Source: Synura sp. LO234KE (taxonomy: Eukaryota; Sar; Synurophyceae; Synurales; Mallomonadaceae). From it: a stretch of DNA of 31,286 nucleotides. The notes under the pieces are model-generated. The model saw nothing but the letters and a program-made list of their open reading frames with translations. It had not been told where the DNA came from and did no database searches. The position numbers were made by a program, and so were the translations under genes. Shown here one piece after another: positions 1 through 10,900 of this stretch. Numbering within the stretch: position 1 is the stretch's first letter; each line of letters opens with the position of its first letter. The stretch lies in NCBI GenBank assembly GCA_015143735.1, contig VKHC01000010.1, positions 1 through 31,286 of the forward strand, given 5' to 3'.

Positions 1-811
1 AAATATTCTATTTACGGTTTTCTATAGAGTTTTTTCTAAAGAGTCGATTCTATAGAATGGTATTTAGTCCACCGATGTAGCGTGGTTTTTTATCTACTGA
101 TGTCCTCGCGGAAGAAAAAAGGGATTCGCTTCCAGCACTCTCCTCGTGCGGTGGTGGCCTACTCCTCCTCACCATGCCCAGCCTAATCCGGCCAACTAGC
201 TAATAATTTACTCAGTAGGATAGTATCATACCTCGCTCAGAACTTAGTACCTCGTAAGTAAGAAATATTAGATATCGTTAAGCAACTTTGCCGTTTGCTT
301 TCCAAATATTTTACTCAGCGCAAGTAAATATAAAGTTCACTCATATTAGTAAAATTGCCCCATGTAAGTCCCCTTCCCAAAGAAATCGTTTCAACCGCTT
401 GGCGGTGAATAAAACCAATCGAATGAAAGGATTCATTAAGCTCGCTCCACCATCCCCGTACTTTTAAGATAAATGAGAACGGTATCACTCCGCTAACAAG
501 TGAAAAAGAAATATTCAAAATTGAAACCACCATAATATGGCACACATGCAAAGAACAGAAATGGTAAAGAAGAATAAAGAAACACAACAGATTAAATATC
601 CGTCCCCACTCACAAGAGAATTTTCAGTCCTGTCTTTCTCAAAGGGAATTTGTTGATGCCCGATAGGATTGGACTGCGCCTGTAATCACCAAACTATTTC
701 CGCTCATAAGGAACACTAAGACCCATATCATCCCGCGCATCCCACGATCGGCACCCACGCGAAGGCAAGAAGTGGGAGGGTTGAATGAATTGAATTGGCC
801 AGTCACTTTCC
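1..811. other. Intergenic region 3' of the VPS9 gene
   Basis: No supported gene. Positions about 7-80 are a direct repeat of about 15932-16001 (see repeat family A). A 90-codon minus-strand frame at 315-587 has no recognisable motif and is not called. The rest is AT-rich DNA with no visible structure. Confidence 0.5.
7..80 (+). repeat. Dispersed repeat A, copy 1
   Basis: This stretch (core tctatttacgg..ttctatagagttttttct, then gtcgattcta) reappears in the same orientation at 15932-16001 with few differences. It looks like a fragment of a dispersed non-coding element. In the second copy it runs on into repeat B. Confidence 0.7.
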
Positions 812-3232
812 TCACACAGACACCACCCTTTCTACACCCTCCGCGGCCCGACCTGAAGTCGGTCCTCCCTCATTCCCCGCGCGGATAGACCGCAGTTGAA
901 AGCCGTCTGACATCTCCAGGATATGTTGCAGGGATGCCTCCAACGTGGCCGCGTAGTAGCCCATCTCCGACATACGCAGTTCAGGGTCACAAAGGGCAGA
1001 CAACTCCTCCTTCAGACACACGACCGAGGGCAGCCGAGCGCGTACGAGTACAAATATGAAGATTGGCAGGAACTCGTCCGCGCCTAGCGCCTTGTCCTCG
1101 CCCGGGTGCTCCTGCAAATACACCTTATACATCTCCTCGGCGACCGTGGACAACACTTCATGCTTGTCCTGAGGCAGTGTCTTCTGGGCCATCATGCGCA
1201 TCGAACATACAACTTCCTGCCAGTTGCTCACAGACTGCAAGTGCACCGGAATCCCGAAGTAGGTTTGTGGTTGCTGGGAGAGTCGGGAAAGTTGCCTTTG
1301 AAGGTCTCTCTCCTCCACCTGATACGTCCGGCTCACGAGAGCCCTCAAAGCGCTGCAGCACGGGACATAGACCAGGATCTCGATCTGACGGCGCAGGGCC
1401 GATCGCACGAGTCGCCGCATCTCCTCCGCCCTTCTCTTGCGATCCCTCACCCGAGCCTCCATCTCCACCACCTCCACCCCGTCCCTCATTCCCCCTCCAT
1501 TTACACGCACTTCCGTCGGGTTGCCGTCCCCCCGATCGCTCGAACGACGGTCGATCAGAATATACTGCAGGACGGAGTCCGAGGTATCGTACCGCCTCAG
1601 GATGGAGTAGCAGTCCTCCAGAAGTCCGGCGGTGAGGACGCTTTGAAGGTGGTCTATGAAGTCCTTCAGGCTCTCCACCGCGGCCTTTGTCCGCCCCACG
1701 TCCACTCGTCCCTGACCGTTCAACATACCTGCCACACTCTCGTTGTACTGGTTCACGAAATACGACACGACTCGCTCGATGTCGCCGATACTCAGTACGC
1801 AGTGGACGAACACCTGCAGCATTTGCCTGACCGCCAAGGCCGTGGGCAGTTTCAGATAGGCGAGACTCTCCAATCGCTCCTCCACCTCTAAGAACCTCTG
1901 CAGCGCGATCTGCACCATCTCCGTAGTCGGGTGAAGCGAGTTCACACACACGAGGTTAGAGATGCGGCGGAGGAACTTCTGCAGCGCCTTCTGCCGGAGG
2001 TCGTCGGGCGCCTTGCCCAACACTTTCGGAGGGAAGGCGATCCTCGATATGCTCGGCCTGATCGCCATGATCCGCTGTAATATATGCGGTAAAATAGGGC
2101 ATGGGAGTGATGAGAATTGCACGAAGAAGAGTGGATTGAATGGGAGATAAGAAGGGACAGGGGAAGCGGCACAAGGCAAACTGCATTCCTTAGGAGGAGA
2201 TCTGTCACCCTATTCTGATCCCCGCGAGATTCATATATATGTACGTACCTCGCGGAACTCGTAGAACTCCCGGAAGCGCCTTCTAACCTGCCACTCCACG
2301 CCAGTCTTCACGTCCAGTACCCAGATGATATATGTGAAGTGATCCAGTACAAACTCCGAGCGCAATATGAGTATGGCCAGGGCCGGCCGCAGCCGGTGGG
2401 TCCGCATGACCACGTCGTCAGTGGACTCGACATCCGTCAATCCTGTCCCTTTCGTAACAACAGGCCCGGATGTGCAAATCTCAGGGATGGGATCGCAGCC
2501 GAAGCTGAAGGAGGACGAGGACAGCCCTTTCTGAGGAGAGGAGGTGCCCAATCCAATAGCGTTTACGCTGATATTGCTACTAGAATGGTTGCGGGAAGGA
2601 GGCATCGGAGAAAAAGCATTACTGGAGGAATTATCTTGTCCGGAACTGCTGGTGCTCCTGGAATCTATGTCTGTGCGACCGAGGCGGTCATTTTTCTCTA
2701 GCAGCCAACCACTTTCCCATTGTAAGCTTCGTTGCCGCAACCTTTCTATTGAAGCGCTGACGTGATGAACGCGTGCAATAGGAATATACTTATACTCTGA
2801 AAACACCAGAGCGCATTTATGAAATGAAAATATTGTGTTGTCTTTCTTTAAATCTGATGGATGCCGACGTAAAAAATGAAGCCGCACCGGATCATCAGCT
2901 GTTGCTAAATAACTTACTATTTCCGCCAAACGGACTTCTTTATTTAAATAGTCATAGTTGATTCCGATTAATATATCACCAGTTTGTACACCCGCTTGCG
3001 CAGCTAAGCTGTTGGTGTAGCCATCCGGCGATGAAACAACTCTAACATAAATTTCCTGTGATATTTCTTGTACTGATAGTCCAAGTTTTTGATTTCCTCG
3101 TTTTATGACCACGGTAAAGTTCGTAAAACTGTCCGTAACTGAGTCAATTATGATGCGAAATCGAGGCGGAGATAAAAAGTCATCCGGTAGTATAGCCTTT
3201 TTGCCTCTGGAAAGATTAGCTGAGCGACTCAT
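812..3232 (-). CDS. PDZ-PX-VPS9 domain protein (putative Rab5-family guanine-nucleotide exchange factor)
   Basis: Two exons, 3232-2249 and 2074-812 (stop TGA), are joined by a 174-bp phase-0 intron (GTACGT...ACAG), giving 748 aa. A TAA lies in frame just upstream of the ATG, which supports this start. Domains in order: a PDZ domain at about residues 38-122 (carboxylate-loop-like KLGLSV, later DILIGIN); a low-complexity Ser/Asn linker; a PX domain at about 280-385 with RRFREFYEFRE, and FPPK just after the splice junction, so the intron sits inside PX and the join restores it; a charged helical linker; and a VPS9 domain at about 565-715 with GADEFLPIF and GYYAATLEA, which carry the Asp and Tyr conserved in VPS9 catalytic modules. 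VPS9 proteins load GTP on Rab5-type GTPases and PX domains bind phosphoinositides, so an early endosomal role is inferred. It is transcribed divergently from the RING gene. Confidence 0.88.
2075..2248 (-). other. Intron of the PDZ-PX-VPS9 gene
   Basis: Phase-0 intron with donor GAG|GTACGT and acceptor ACAG|CGG on the minus strand. Removing it joins the two halves of the PX domain without a gap. Confidence 0.85.
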
Positions 3233-3435
3233 ATGGGGAATTAGTAATTAGAAATACTAATACAGCGGTTAAAAATTAAAATTAAAAAAAAAAATTAAGC
3301 AGCAGCTCAAAGAAAAATATAATATCTCTTCATTTGTCAAAATGAAAATTTTACACGTAGTTGCTGCTACAAAAAACCAGTAGAGCGCATATCGGTAACG
3401 GACTCAACGAATTACCTTAATTTTAAGCTTTGATA
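3233..3435. promoter_or_regulatory. Divergent promoter region
   Basis: 203 bp separate the start codons of the PDZ-PX-VPS9 gene (minus) and the RING gene (plus). The interval is AT-rich with an A-run near 3280-3297, so both promoters must lie here or within the 5' UTRs. No specific factor site was recognised. Confidence 0.5.
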
Positions 3436-4744
3436 ATGTCTCAAGCCGAGTGCAGCTTTTGCTCTAGATCTGATCGTTCTATTCAAGTAATTTGTGAAGG
3501 AAGATGCTTAATCTGCACACGATGCTTGCAATCGAGTAAGTTAAGATTCTTTATTATTTAAAATTCTCATTGTTTTTTTGTTATAGGCGTAATTCGGAAA
3601 CTGTTGGTAGATTGTTTAGTAAAACTTTCAGACAATTCAAGTTCACTGGTCTAAATTACATTTAATATTAACACGGAAACTATTCTCTCTCACGAGTTTT
3701 GATCAGAAATATAACCATGGCATCGGGGGATATTGTCCAATATGTGAATCACCAATGGCACCCAACATGGTCTGTTCTTGCGATTCAATCACTTTTATTC
3801 CTTACTTATGTTGATTGCTAGAAAACTACTGTTATAGACTTCAGGGACATTTTGAGTGGACAGGTGGATTTATCAAATAACTTTTTCCCCCTCTATAACT
3901 CTTATTTTCAGTCTACAAACGATTGTTCTCTGGACTTTAAAGACTGCTCAAATGTAGCGTATGATTATATTAAGAAGCTTAGGTAAGCCATAAAATGCAA
4001 TGCAAGTAAGAATTTAGTCCTTCCAACGCCCGCAGACAAATATCTGATGACAATGATGAAAGCAAAGAAAAAAAAGACCCTAAATCGGAGGTGCTCAAAC
4101 AAAAAAAAATTTGTGTGATAATTTCATAGCTCCCTTCAGGGGTTCGAAAAGGGAAAACAATATTTCGGGAAACGGAGGATTACTCGAATACAGGCAAGTT
4201 ATTCTCCACTTCTATGGCACTACTCTTATTGGGCACCTCTTGTCAGAGCGTGAAGTCGAATGAAATATCGGATGCTGACGATCAATCAGAATTGGCAGAT
4301 TTCAATACAGGCTCGTTTTCACTCAACTTCAAGTCAATTCTATTAACACATGCACCTTCACTATTCCTACAGGAGAAGGGGCAACTGCGCGGAACGCCTC
4401 TGGGGAGGAAGCCCCTGAGCGCTTTCGTCGGCTAACCTCCGGTGGAGTCGAAAATATCAACCCAAACGGGGTACGCCGCTCGTCCACTCCGCCTCCATGC
4501 GCATTCAGACAGCCCTCCTACCTCTACAATAAGTGTGGATGTGTATTGAAGATTGCTGGGTTGTTCTATATGTACTCGGGCTCTCGTTCTAAGTGCTGCA
4601 GAGCCATTCAAACTACTATTCCCGCTCGATGGCAAAAACTTGGGCTACAGTATTGGGTTTGGCGTTTCGTCTCTATTATTGTCGTATGGTCTTGCCTGGC
4701 CAGAACTAAAATTTTCCGTATACCTATTTCTTCTGATCGAATAG
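3436..4744 (+). CDS. RING-finger protein with hydrophobic C-terminus (putative membrane-anchored E3 ligase)
   Basis: Ten-exon model: 3436-3535, 3587-3648, 3707-3769, 3822-3863, 3912-3982, 4036-4090, 4140-4193, 4247-4310, 4373-4532, 4594-4744. Phases agree throughout and give 273 aa ending in TAG. Cysteines at residues 6, 9, 20, 24, 27, 30, 64 and 67 follow a RING spacing, Cx2C-x10-Cx3Cx2Cx2C-x33-CPIC; Cys replaces the usual His, so this is an all-Cys RING. A Lys/Glu-rich middle follows, then a roughly 45-residue hydrophobic tail (GYSIGFGVSSLLLSYGLAW and on) that could be a tail anchor. RING proteins usually act as ubiquitin ligases; that role is inferred from the finger only. The first six exons are well supported. 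Introns 4194-4246 and 4311-4372 need GC donors, two others use GTCT donors, and the last acceptor has an alternative eight bases downstream, so the C-terminal half is less certain. Confidence 0.62.
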
Positions 4745-4935
4745 ACTAATTTTTTGTAATGCCATTAATGCAATTTGACTCCTTTCATTACATCGTTCAG
4801 TTTGATTAATTGATTTTTGGTTATCTTATTAAATCTCCGATCCAACTGGTCTACAATCCGCTCGCCTCCATCGCCTTATTTGGATGAATGAAACCTTTGC
4901 GCCTTGACCCACATATTCTCTCTCCCGCTGCGCAG
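4745..4935 (+). other. Intergenic spacer between RING and LRR genes
   Basis: Short AT-rich spacer. An in-frame ATG at 4888 could extend the next gene by 16 residues, but the pyrimidine-rich run ending CGCAG directly before 4936 looks like a splice acceptor. The real first exon of the LRR gene may therefore be non-coding and lie here. Confidence 0.4.
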
Positions 4936-7900
4936 ATGTCCCGATCTGTGCCGGTGAATCACAGGGACCTCATGTGCGACATCTATGCCGAGGTGAGCGT
5001 GGACTCTGCAGCGTTGTTTTCGAGTGACGTTCTCTCCCCTCCGCGGGGACACAGATGTGGGCCACCTACATCAAGGGCGCGTCTGACCCCAGCCAATTGT
5101 GCGCCTCTTCCGTGCTTCTGAAACTGTACAATAAACGCAAAGCCTCTCAGAAGGTACCCCGCCCGTGCCCGTCTATCCCCCTCAGCTCACTTCCCCTCCC
5201 TGCTCCATCGCGCTCGTCCATTTCAACTGCTTGCATGACCCAAAATACGTCTCCCCGTGGACTCTTTCCTCTTCGTCCCCTTCCGCTCATGATAGATAAC
5301 GGACAGAAAGATATTGAGCTTCATGGAGTTTTTTCGAGTTGGGGTGAGTTGTACTGGGTGAGGGAGTGCTTTCCAGCCCTCCCCTCCTCTTTTGCGTCCC
5401 TCCCAAAAACATTCCTCCAGTGCTATGCTACGCTGGGAGCAGATAGTCTTAACTACCTTCCTTCCCTCTGTAACCGTCCTTCCCTCTCTTTCTCTTCCCC
5501 GTGCCTGTCTGTCTCTGTGTCTGTGTCATAAGAACAACATCGAGAACTCCCACGCGCTTCTAATGGGAAAACTGCTAGGAATATTCCCGAAGCTCCAGGA
5601 CCGGTATAAGCCCCGCCCCGCGCTTCTGCTCGTACTATCAGTGTCGTCCTTAACTCTCTCCTATTTTCTCCATTCTTCGGCTGTGCTGCGCAGATGTCGA
5701 CCTGTAATGTCCTTCCTAGCCACTAGTGCCATGGTGATGCTCAACTGTGAACGGTGCGCCCGATTAGTTTGAAGCTCCTCTCTCCCTCCAACCTGACTGG
5801 GACTTCTTTTCATTTTGTCGCCCCACAAACCTGTCAGTTGCCTTAAGAATGGCGAACTGCTCTCAGGAGATCTGCAGCCCTCGCCGGTAATACAACATCA
5901 CCTGCTCTTTCGCCCTATTTGCTACTACTTCCTGACTGTTTTGTCCCCCCACCTCTATTTTCCCGTGGGTGGTGGTATTGTTGCCGATCAGGCGGAGTTC
6001 CGGAGCAAGCTTAGCCGTCTCACGCCACGCAATATTCCTCTGCGCAAAGTACCTCCCCACCCCCACCCCCATGTCCTCTCGAACGTACCCGTATATAACT
6101 GTTTTCCTGTGTTGCACCTACCTAGGTTATTTCGGCCGTGCGAGTCCTCCTCGATAGTAACGAGCCGCATTGGGTCCTGGCTCCTCTGAAGGCCGGCTGC
6201 GTGGAGTACGGTGCGTTCCGATCACCCACAACTTGTCCGCCTAACTAAGTCTATCTCCGTATATTCCCGTCTACCGTCCATGGACCAAGCTGACGTACTC
6301 TCACACCAAGCGCTTTTCTACCTTTCCTTGTCACCGGTCGCAGCCACACCGATTCCATGGACGGCAGCCGGAATTTCTAAGATGTTGAATCTGATCCTGT
6401 ATCTGGACGTGGCGGCTAGGGAGGTGCGACCAATTGATATGCCACGGGACTGTTCTATGCTGATTCGCTGTCTCGCCTGCGTGGCCTGCTGTGCTCCACA
6501 GTCGCCCTCGAGCGCCTTCCGCCTCCTCCCCTCCGTCGCCGCCTCTATCTGGAACCGCCCTTCGAAAGAGGTGCTAGACTACGAAGGTACCGATCCGTCG
6601 CCCGTCCCCAGGTCCACTGTGTTGTATGTATAACAACTTGGGTACTGTTCCCAGCGGCGATGACTAGAGCTGGAAGTCAAGTCACAGACGTGGCTTTAGC
6701 AGTAGCCGCTTGTCTATATGGATGGGAGAGGGAGCTGTCCCACGTCTCCGGGCTCGTCAACAAGTACGGATTTCTAGGAATTGGGAAACGTGCGTTACGA
6801 ACTAACATTTTTGTCGGTCAGAGCTTGGGTGGACATGAAGTCCAAGAAAGCCTCGAACGCGCTGTCCTACGAGGTGAATTCGAATCATCCTAGCATTGAA
6901 GCGGCGCGGATCAAGTTCAGTAATCGGCATCGCGCATGTCCCACGCTTTTCATTGTGCGGTTAGGGCGTCAAGCTTATGATCATCGAGAAGAAAGCGCTG
7001 GCTAAGATTGACGCATACTTCAAAAGCCTCAACACCGAGAGTATGTGCGCACATCTCTGGTCCTCTCGCCACTCCTACTCTTACTGAACTACCCTACCCC
7101 CCTCTACCATTTCGCCGCCTACCGTAGAGAACGATTGGCAAGCATTGAAATTGAAGGTGAGTCCGTTTCATGTCATTCATTCATCCGTTTCACGCATTTC
7201 TCTCGGGGTGAAAGGCTTCCCAGAGACTCCTGCCGTTCGCCGTTCCCTCCACTTTGCTCGCCAAGGTAAGTGCGATCCTCTCCTGGTTAGTGACACCTCG
7301 GTCAGCCGCTGATGATTGCAGCCTATTCCACTTCCGCTCCCGCTTCGCACTTTACTCGTCTTATCGGTACTGCCTCTATAATTGCTGTCTGTGGCGAAAC
7401 GTCATGGACAAAAATAAACTCTAGGATGCGGCAGAGCTCGATTTTCACTTGAAGAGGGTTCGCCAATCCTTGAAGCAGCGCCTTTGGCGGGAAGTGCGTA
7501 TTCATCTCATAGCTGATAGGAACTCCCCCGCCTCCCTGCTTCGTCTCCGACCACATTAACCTGAACCCGTTGCCCTAGGAGGTCGAGCGGTGGATGGGCG
7601 ACTGGAACTGGACGGTGACGGACGACAAGGAGGGATTCAATGCGGGTGAGGGACGACGACAATTATCGCTCAGTTGCATTTCCTTTAAGTCTTTACTCGT
7701 TTTGTCTACTTTCACATCACACGTGTCGGCCAAAGCCCGAGATGACGAGACTGTGTCCGAGAAACCGTACTCTCTTAGCGCGCTACTAAACGGTCACACT
7801 CTTGTGGAGGGATTTCTTTCTGGTCGAGCGTCCGACAGGGGGAGTGAGGGGGGACAGCAGCCCGCCTCCGGACCATCGTCTCCGGCGAACCTTTCCCAAG

Positions 7901-10900
7901 CGGGGTTTGTAAGTCCGTCATCCTCGGAGAGCAGTTACGACGGCGTATTTGGAAGCCGCGCGTCCGCCTCCAGTGTAGTAGAAGAGCATCCCCGAACGCA
8001 ATATCGAAACAAACTGTTGTCCCCGAAAGAGGTAAGCCTCCTGTGAATGAACGGTCATAAGATGTTACGAAGCCCTCGTGCGCGCGTGGTAGGATTCGTT
8101 TCGAGAGAGCGATGGGAGCAACTTCTCCTCGCGCATGCAGGTGGATGAGCCCGCCTGATGGAATGATATTATGATTTAGATAAAAATTGCTATTGCTCCG
8201 TTGCGTCTTTTGTTCGTGTATGAGTACTTTTGCTCATATTAAGCTTTGACCATATTATCCGCGAATGATGATTTCCGCCTCTGTTTAGTCGGTGGATGAG
8301 GGAGATCTAGACCAGTTTGGTGTCGCTGAAGATGGTGACGATGTCGGTGTCTCTGTTCAACTGAAGTTCTCCAGAGGCTTAGGGCCATCCAGTGCGGTGG
8401 GGCTCAGGAGTCACTCTGATTTCAAACCGGTGCGATTGAAATACATGTCGTCGTGATCGCGTATCAGTAAGAGAATCTAGCGTTGACCGTTCTCTATGTT
8501 CGGATTCAGGCGTTCGGCGGCGTATCTACAAGAAAAGCTCCCAATGCCTCAGTGGCTGTCGATTTAGAGCGCTCGCTCGATCCAAACATGCTCCCCACCC
8601 TAACCTCATTGGTGGAAGGAGACGAGCGGTACGGTGTGGCCCCTGATATTCTTCGTTCTTTTTCGAACAACACCGATGAGATATGCTCCCTCTAATTTTC
8701 AGTGTTCGTATATCACTGCAACATTTTCAGGTATCTTAGATCGAACCTCTCTGTACACTCCGTGCAAGTGGACGACGGGGCTTCAGTCTTTACGGCGTCG
8801 TCGTCGAGGTCCCCGCTACTGTACGTTTGCGGCAGTTACTGATATAAACCCGTAACCCTGGGCATGCAGCGCTCATTATTGACTGCGATTCGCGTTGAAT
8901 GTACCGTTGGCTGTCAGGCCTCTGTTAAAGTCGCCGGTGCGGTTGCCCGTATCATCTTGGACGGCGCCCAAACCAGGACGTCATCAGGTGTGCTTTTCTC
9001 CGCGCGAGTGAATCATTTCGGTCCGCCGATTAAGATTATGGTTTGGTGGATTGGTTTCTCTCCCGCAGCCCTGTTTGGTGGACCTGCTGGGGATGAAGGG
9101 GTCGGCTGAAATCCTGGAGAGAGTAGGACTCCTCAGCTCGGCGGTTACAGGGACGACCTACTCGGACCCGTATGTCACACATGCTACGACAGCGATGCCA
9201 GTCCAAGGAGTGACTCGTAAGATTACTGTAATATCGTGACAAGTGCATGAACAGCAGTGCCAATGACCTGACCTGTGGCCTCTACCTTTCAGGGAACAGT
9301 TCTGCCCTCGCTCTCAATCCATTTGACGGCACTCCCGCAATGTCCGTCGGAGGGGAGCCGTCCACCAGGTAAAAAAACTTGATGACTGACAATATTTCCT
9401 GGCTGACCGTGATACCGCATGACACAGGTGGAACAACCCGATGTCAGCGGCGTCTGTTCTACCTCCGAGATACAGTGGAACCCAACCGGGCGACAAGAGC
9501 TGGATAGGAATCGATACAGGTGAAATCATGGTCATCATTATTATCGTCCGCTCATCTCCGACCTGAATTCGAGGAGGGTCTGATCCACGAAGTTGTTATT
9601 TCTGTATTCATGTCTGTCTCCCTCGTCAACTGCTAAAGACACACCGGGTCCCACTGGCCTCGTGAAGAGCGCGACATTTTCTCCCTACTCGTCCATGCAC
9701 TCCTTGGACGCCGATAAGAGACAGCCACTGAGTCCGTTGCGGTCTAAGCTTAGATCCGTCATGTCCATGTCCCAGTCCAATATCAATGAAGATTCGCTGA
9801 TGTTCAGGTTTGCCGCCATGTTTGCTTCATTTTATAGCTATTTCCTTATTCCTGATTTTTTCTACTTTTATCAGGGCACCTACACCAGTTGGTGCACATC
9901 ACAGGGGGACAGTTAACTTAAGTGCGCGAATCCACCTACCCAAATAATTACCCATATTACTTAGAAATGTCTCATTTATGATTTGTTTATTTATATTGCT
10001 GCGCAGCTCATTTCACTGGCTTGCGTACAGCTGAAGTTCCATCATTCGGGCCAGCTGTCGATGGAGTAGAAACTCCAATTACTGTTACAGATCAAAGCAA
10101 ATTTTCCTCTACCGGATTGCGAAACTGGAAGAGCACCGGTGAACTTGTTACTCCGATCGATATACGAATGGGAACCACTCCGGCAAGCAAGGCTTCATTT
10201 TCTCCCATGGCCGTGGCTCGCCCCTCGGGTGACCAGGAGTCCGGTGCAGCCTCAGCCATACAAGATGTGGATGGGCAACGAGACGCGTCTGTCCAAGGTT
10301 TGGATTGTTTACTGCTTCGGGTGAGTACCAGTGTGTCTACCGTCATCTCAATAAATGGACACAAATAATCTACTGTCCTCATTAGAACGCCAACGTGTCT
10401 ACATCCGTCTTTCAAGACATTGTCAAACGGTTTATGCAGCCTCAGCAGATGAGTGCGCTACTCAAGCTAGACCTTGGAGGAAACAGGTAACTTGCGCGGT
10501 GTACCCCGAATAGAAGCATATTCAGGTCGTCTTATTTTTGACGTTGATTCCTTGTTTGCAACGCAGATTTGGCAAAGAATCGCTCTCCCTTCTTGCCTCC
10601 ACTCTTAAGATGACTTGCAACCTAGTCGACCTCTGGTACAAGCTGATACTGCACTGCTTACTCCCTCCCTCCCTCAGCCTCTAAGGCCTATCGCACTTCG
10701 CTCTATTGTTGTAACGTTTGTCCTGCAGTCTTTGCGAGAATAATTTAAATGATCAGGCTGTGAGGATTATACTAGGTACGTTTGTGGGAAAGGAGTAACT
10801 AATTCGGTACCTATCTCAGTTTGATATCAATCGTTGTCTTACTGGACTGCGACGACTAGACGCGATGAAGGCTGGAGGGGGGAACAAGAAACTAAAGAAG

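Noticed and set aside
1063-1949. Long open frames on the plus strand and in a second minus frame over the VPS9 exon
   Set aside because: They are shadows of the GC-rich VPS9 coding exon, Arg/Pro/His-rich without domains, and overlap a frame with a clear VPS9 domain.
6874-6964. Exon extension or a short extra exon within this intron
   Set aside because: The in-frame extension reaches a stop and the 18-bp exon RRGSSS has no support; a single 91-bp intron joins ALSYE to GVKLMIIEKK cleanly.
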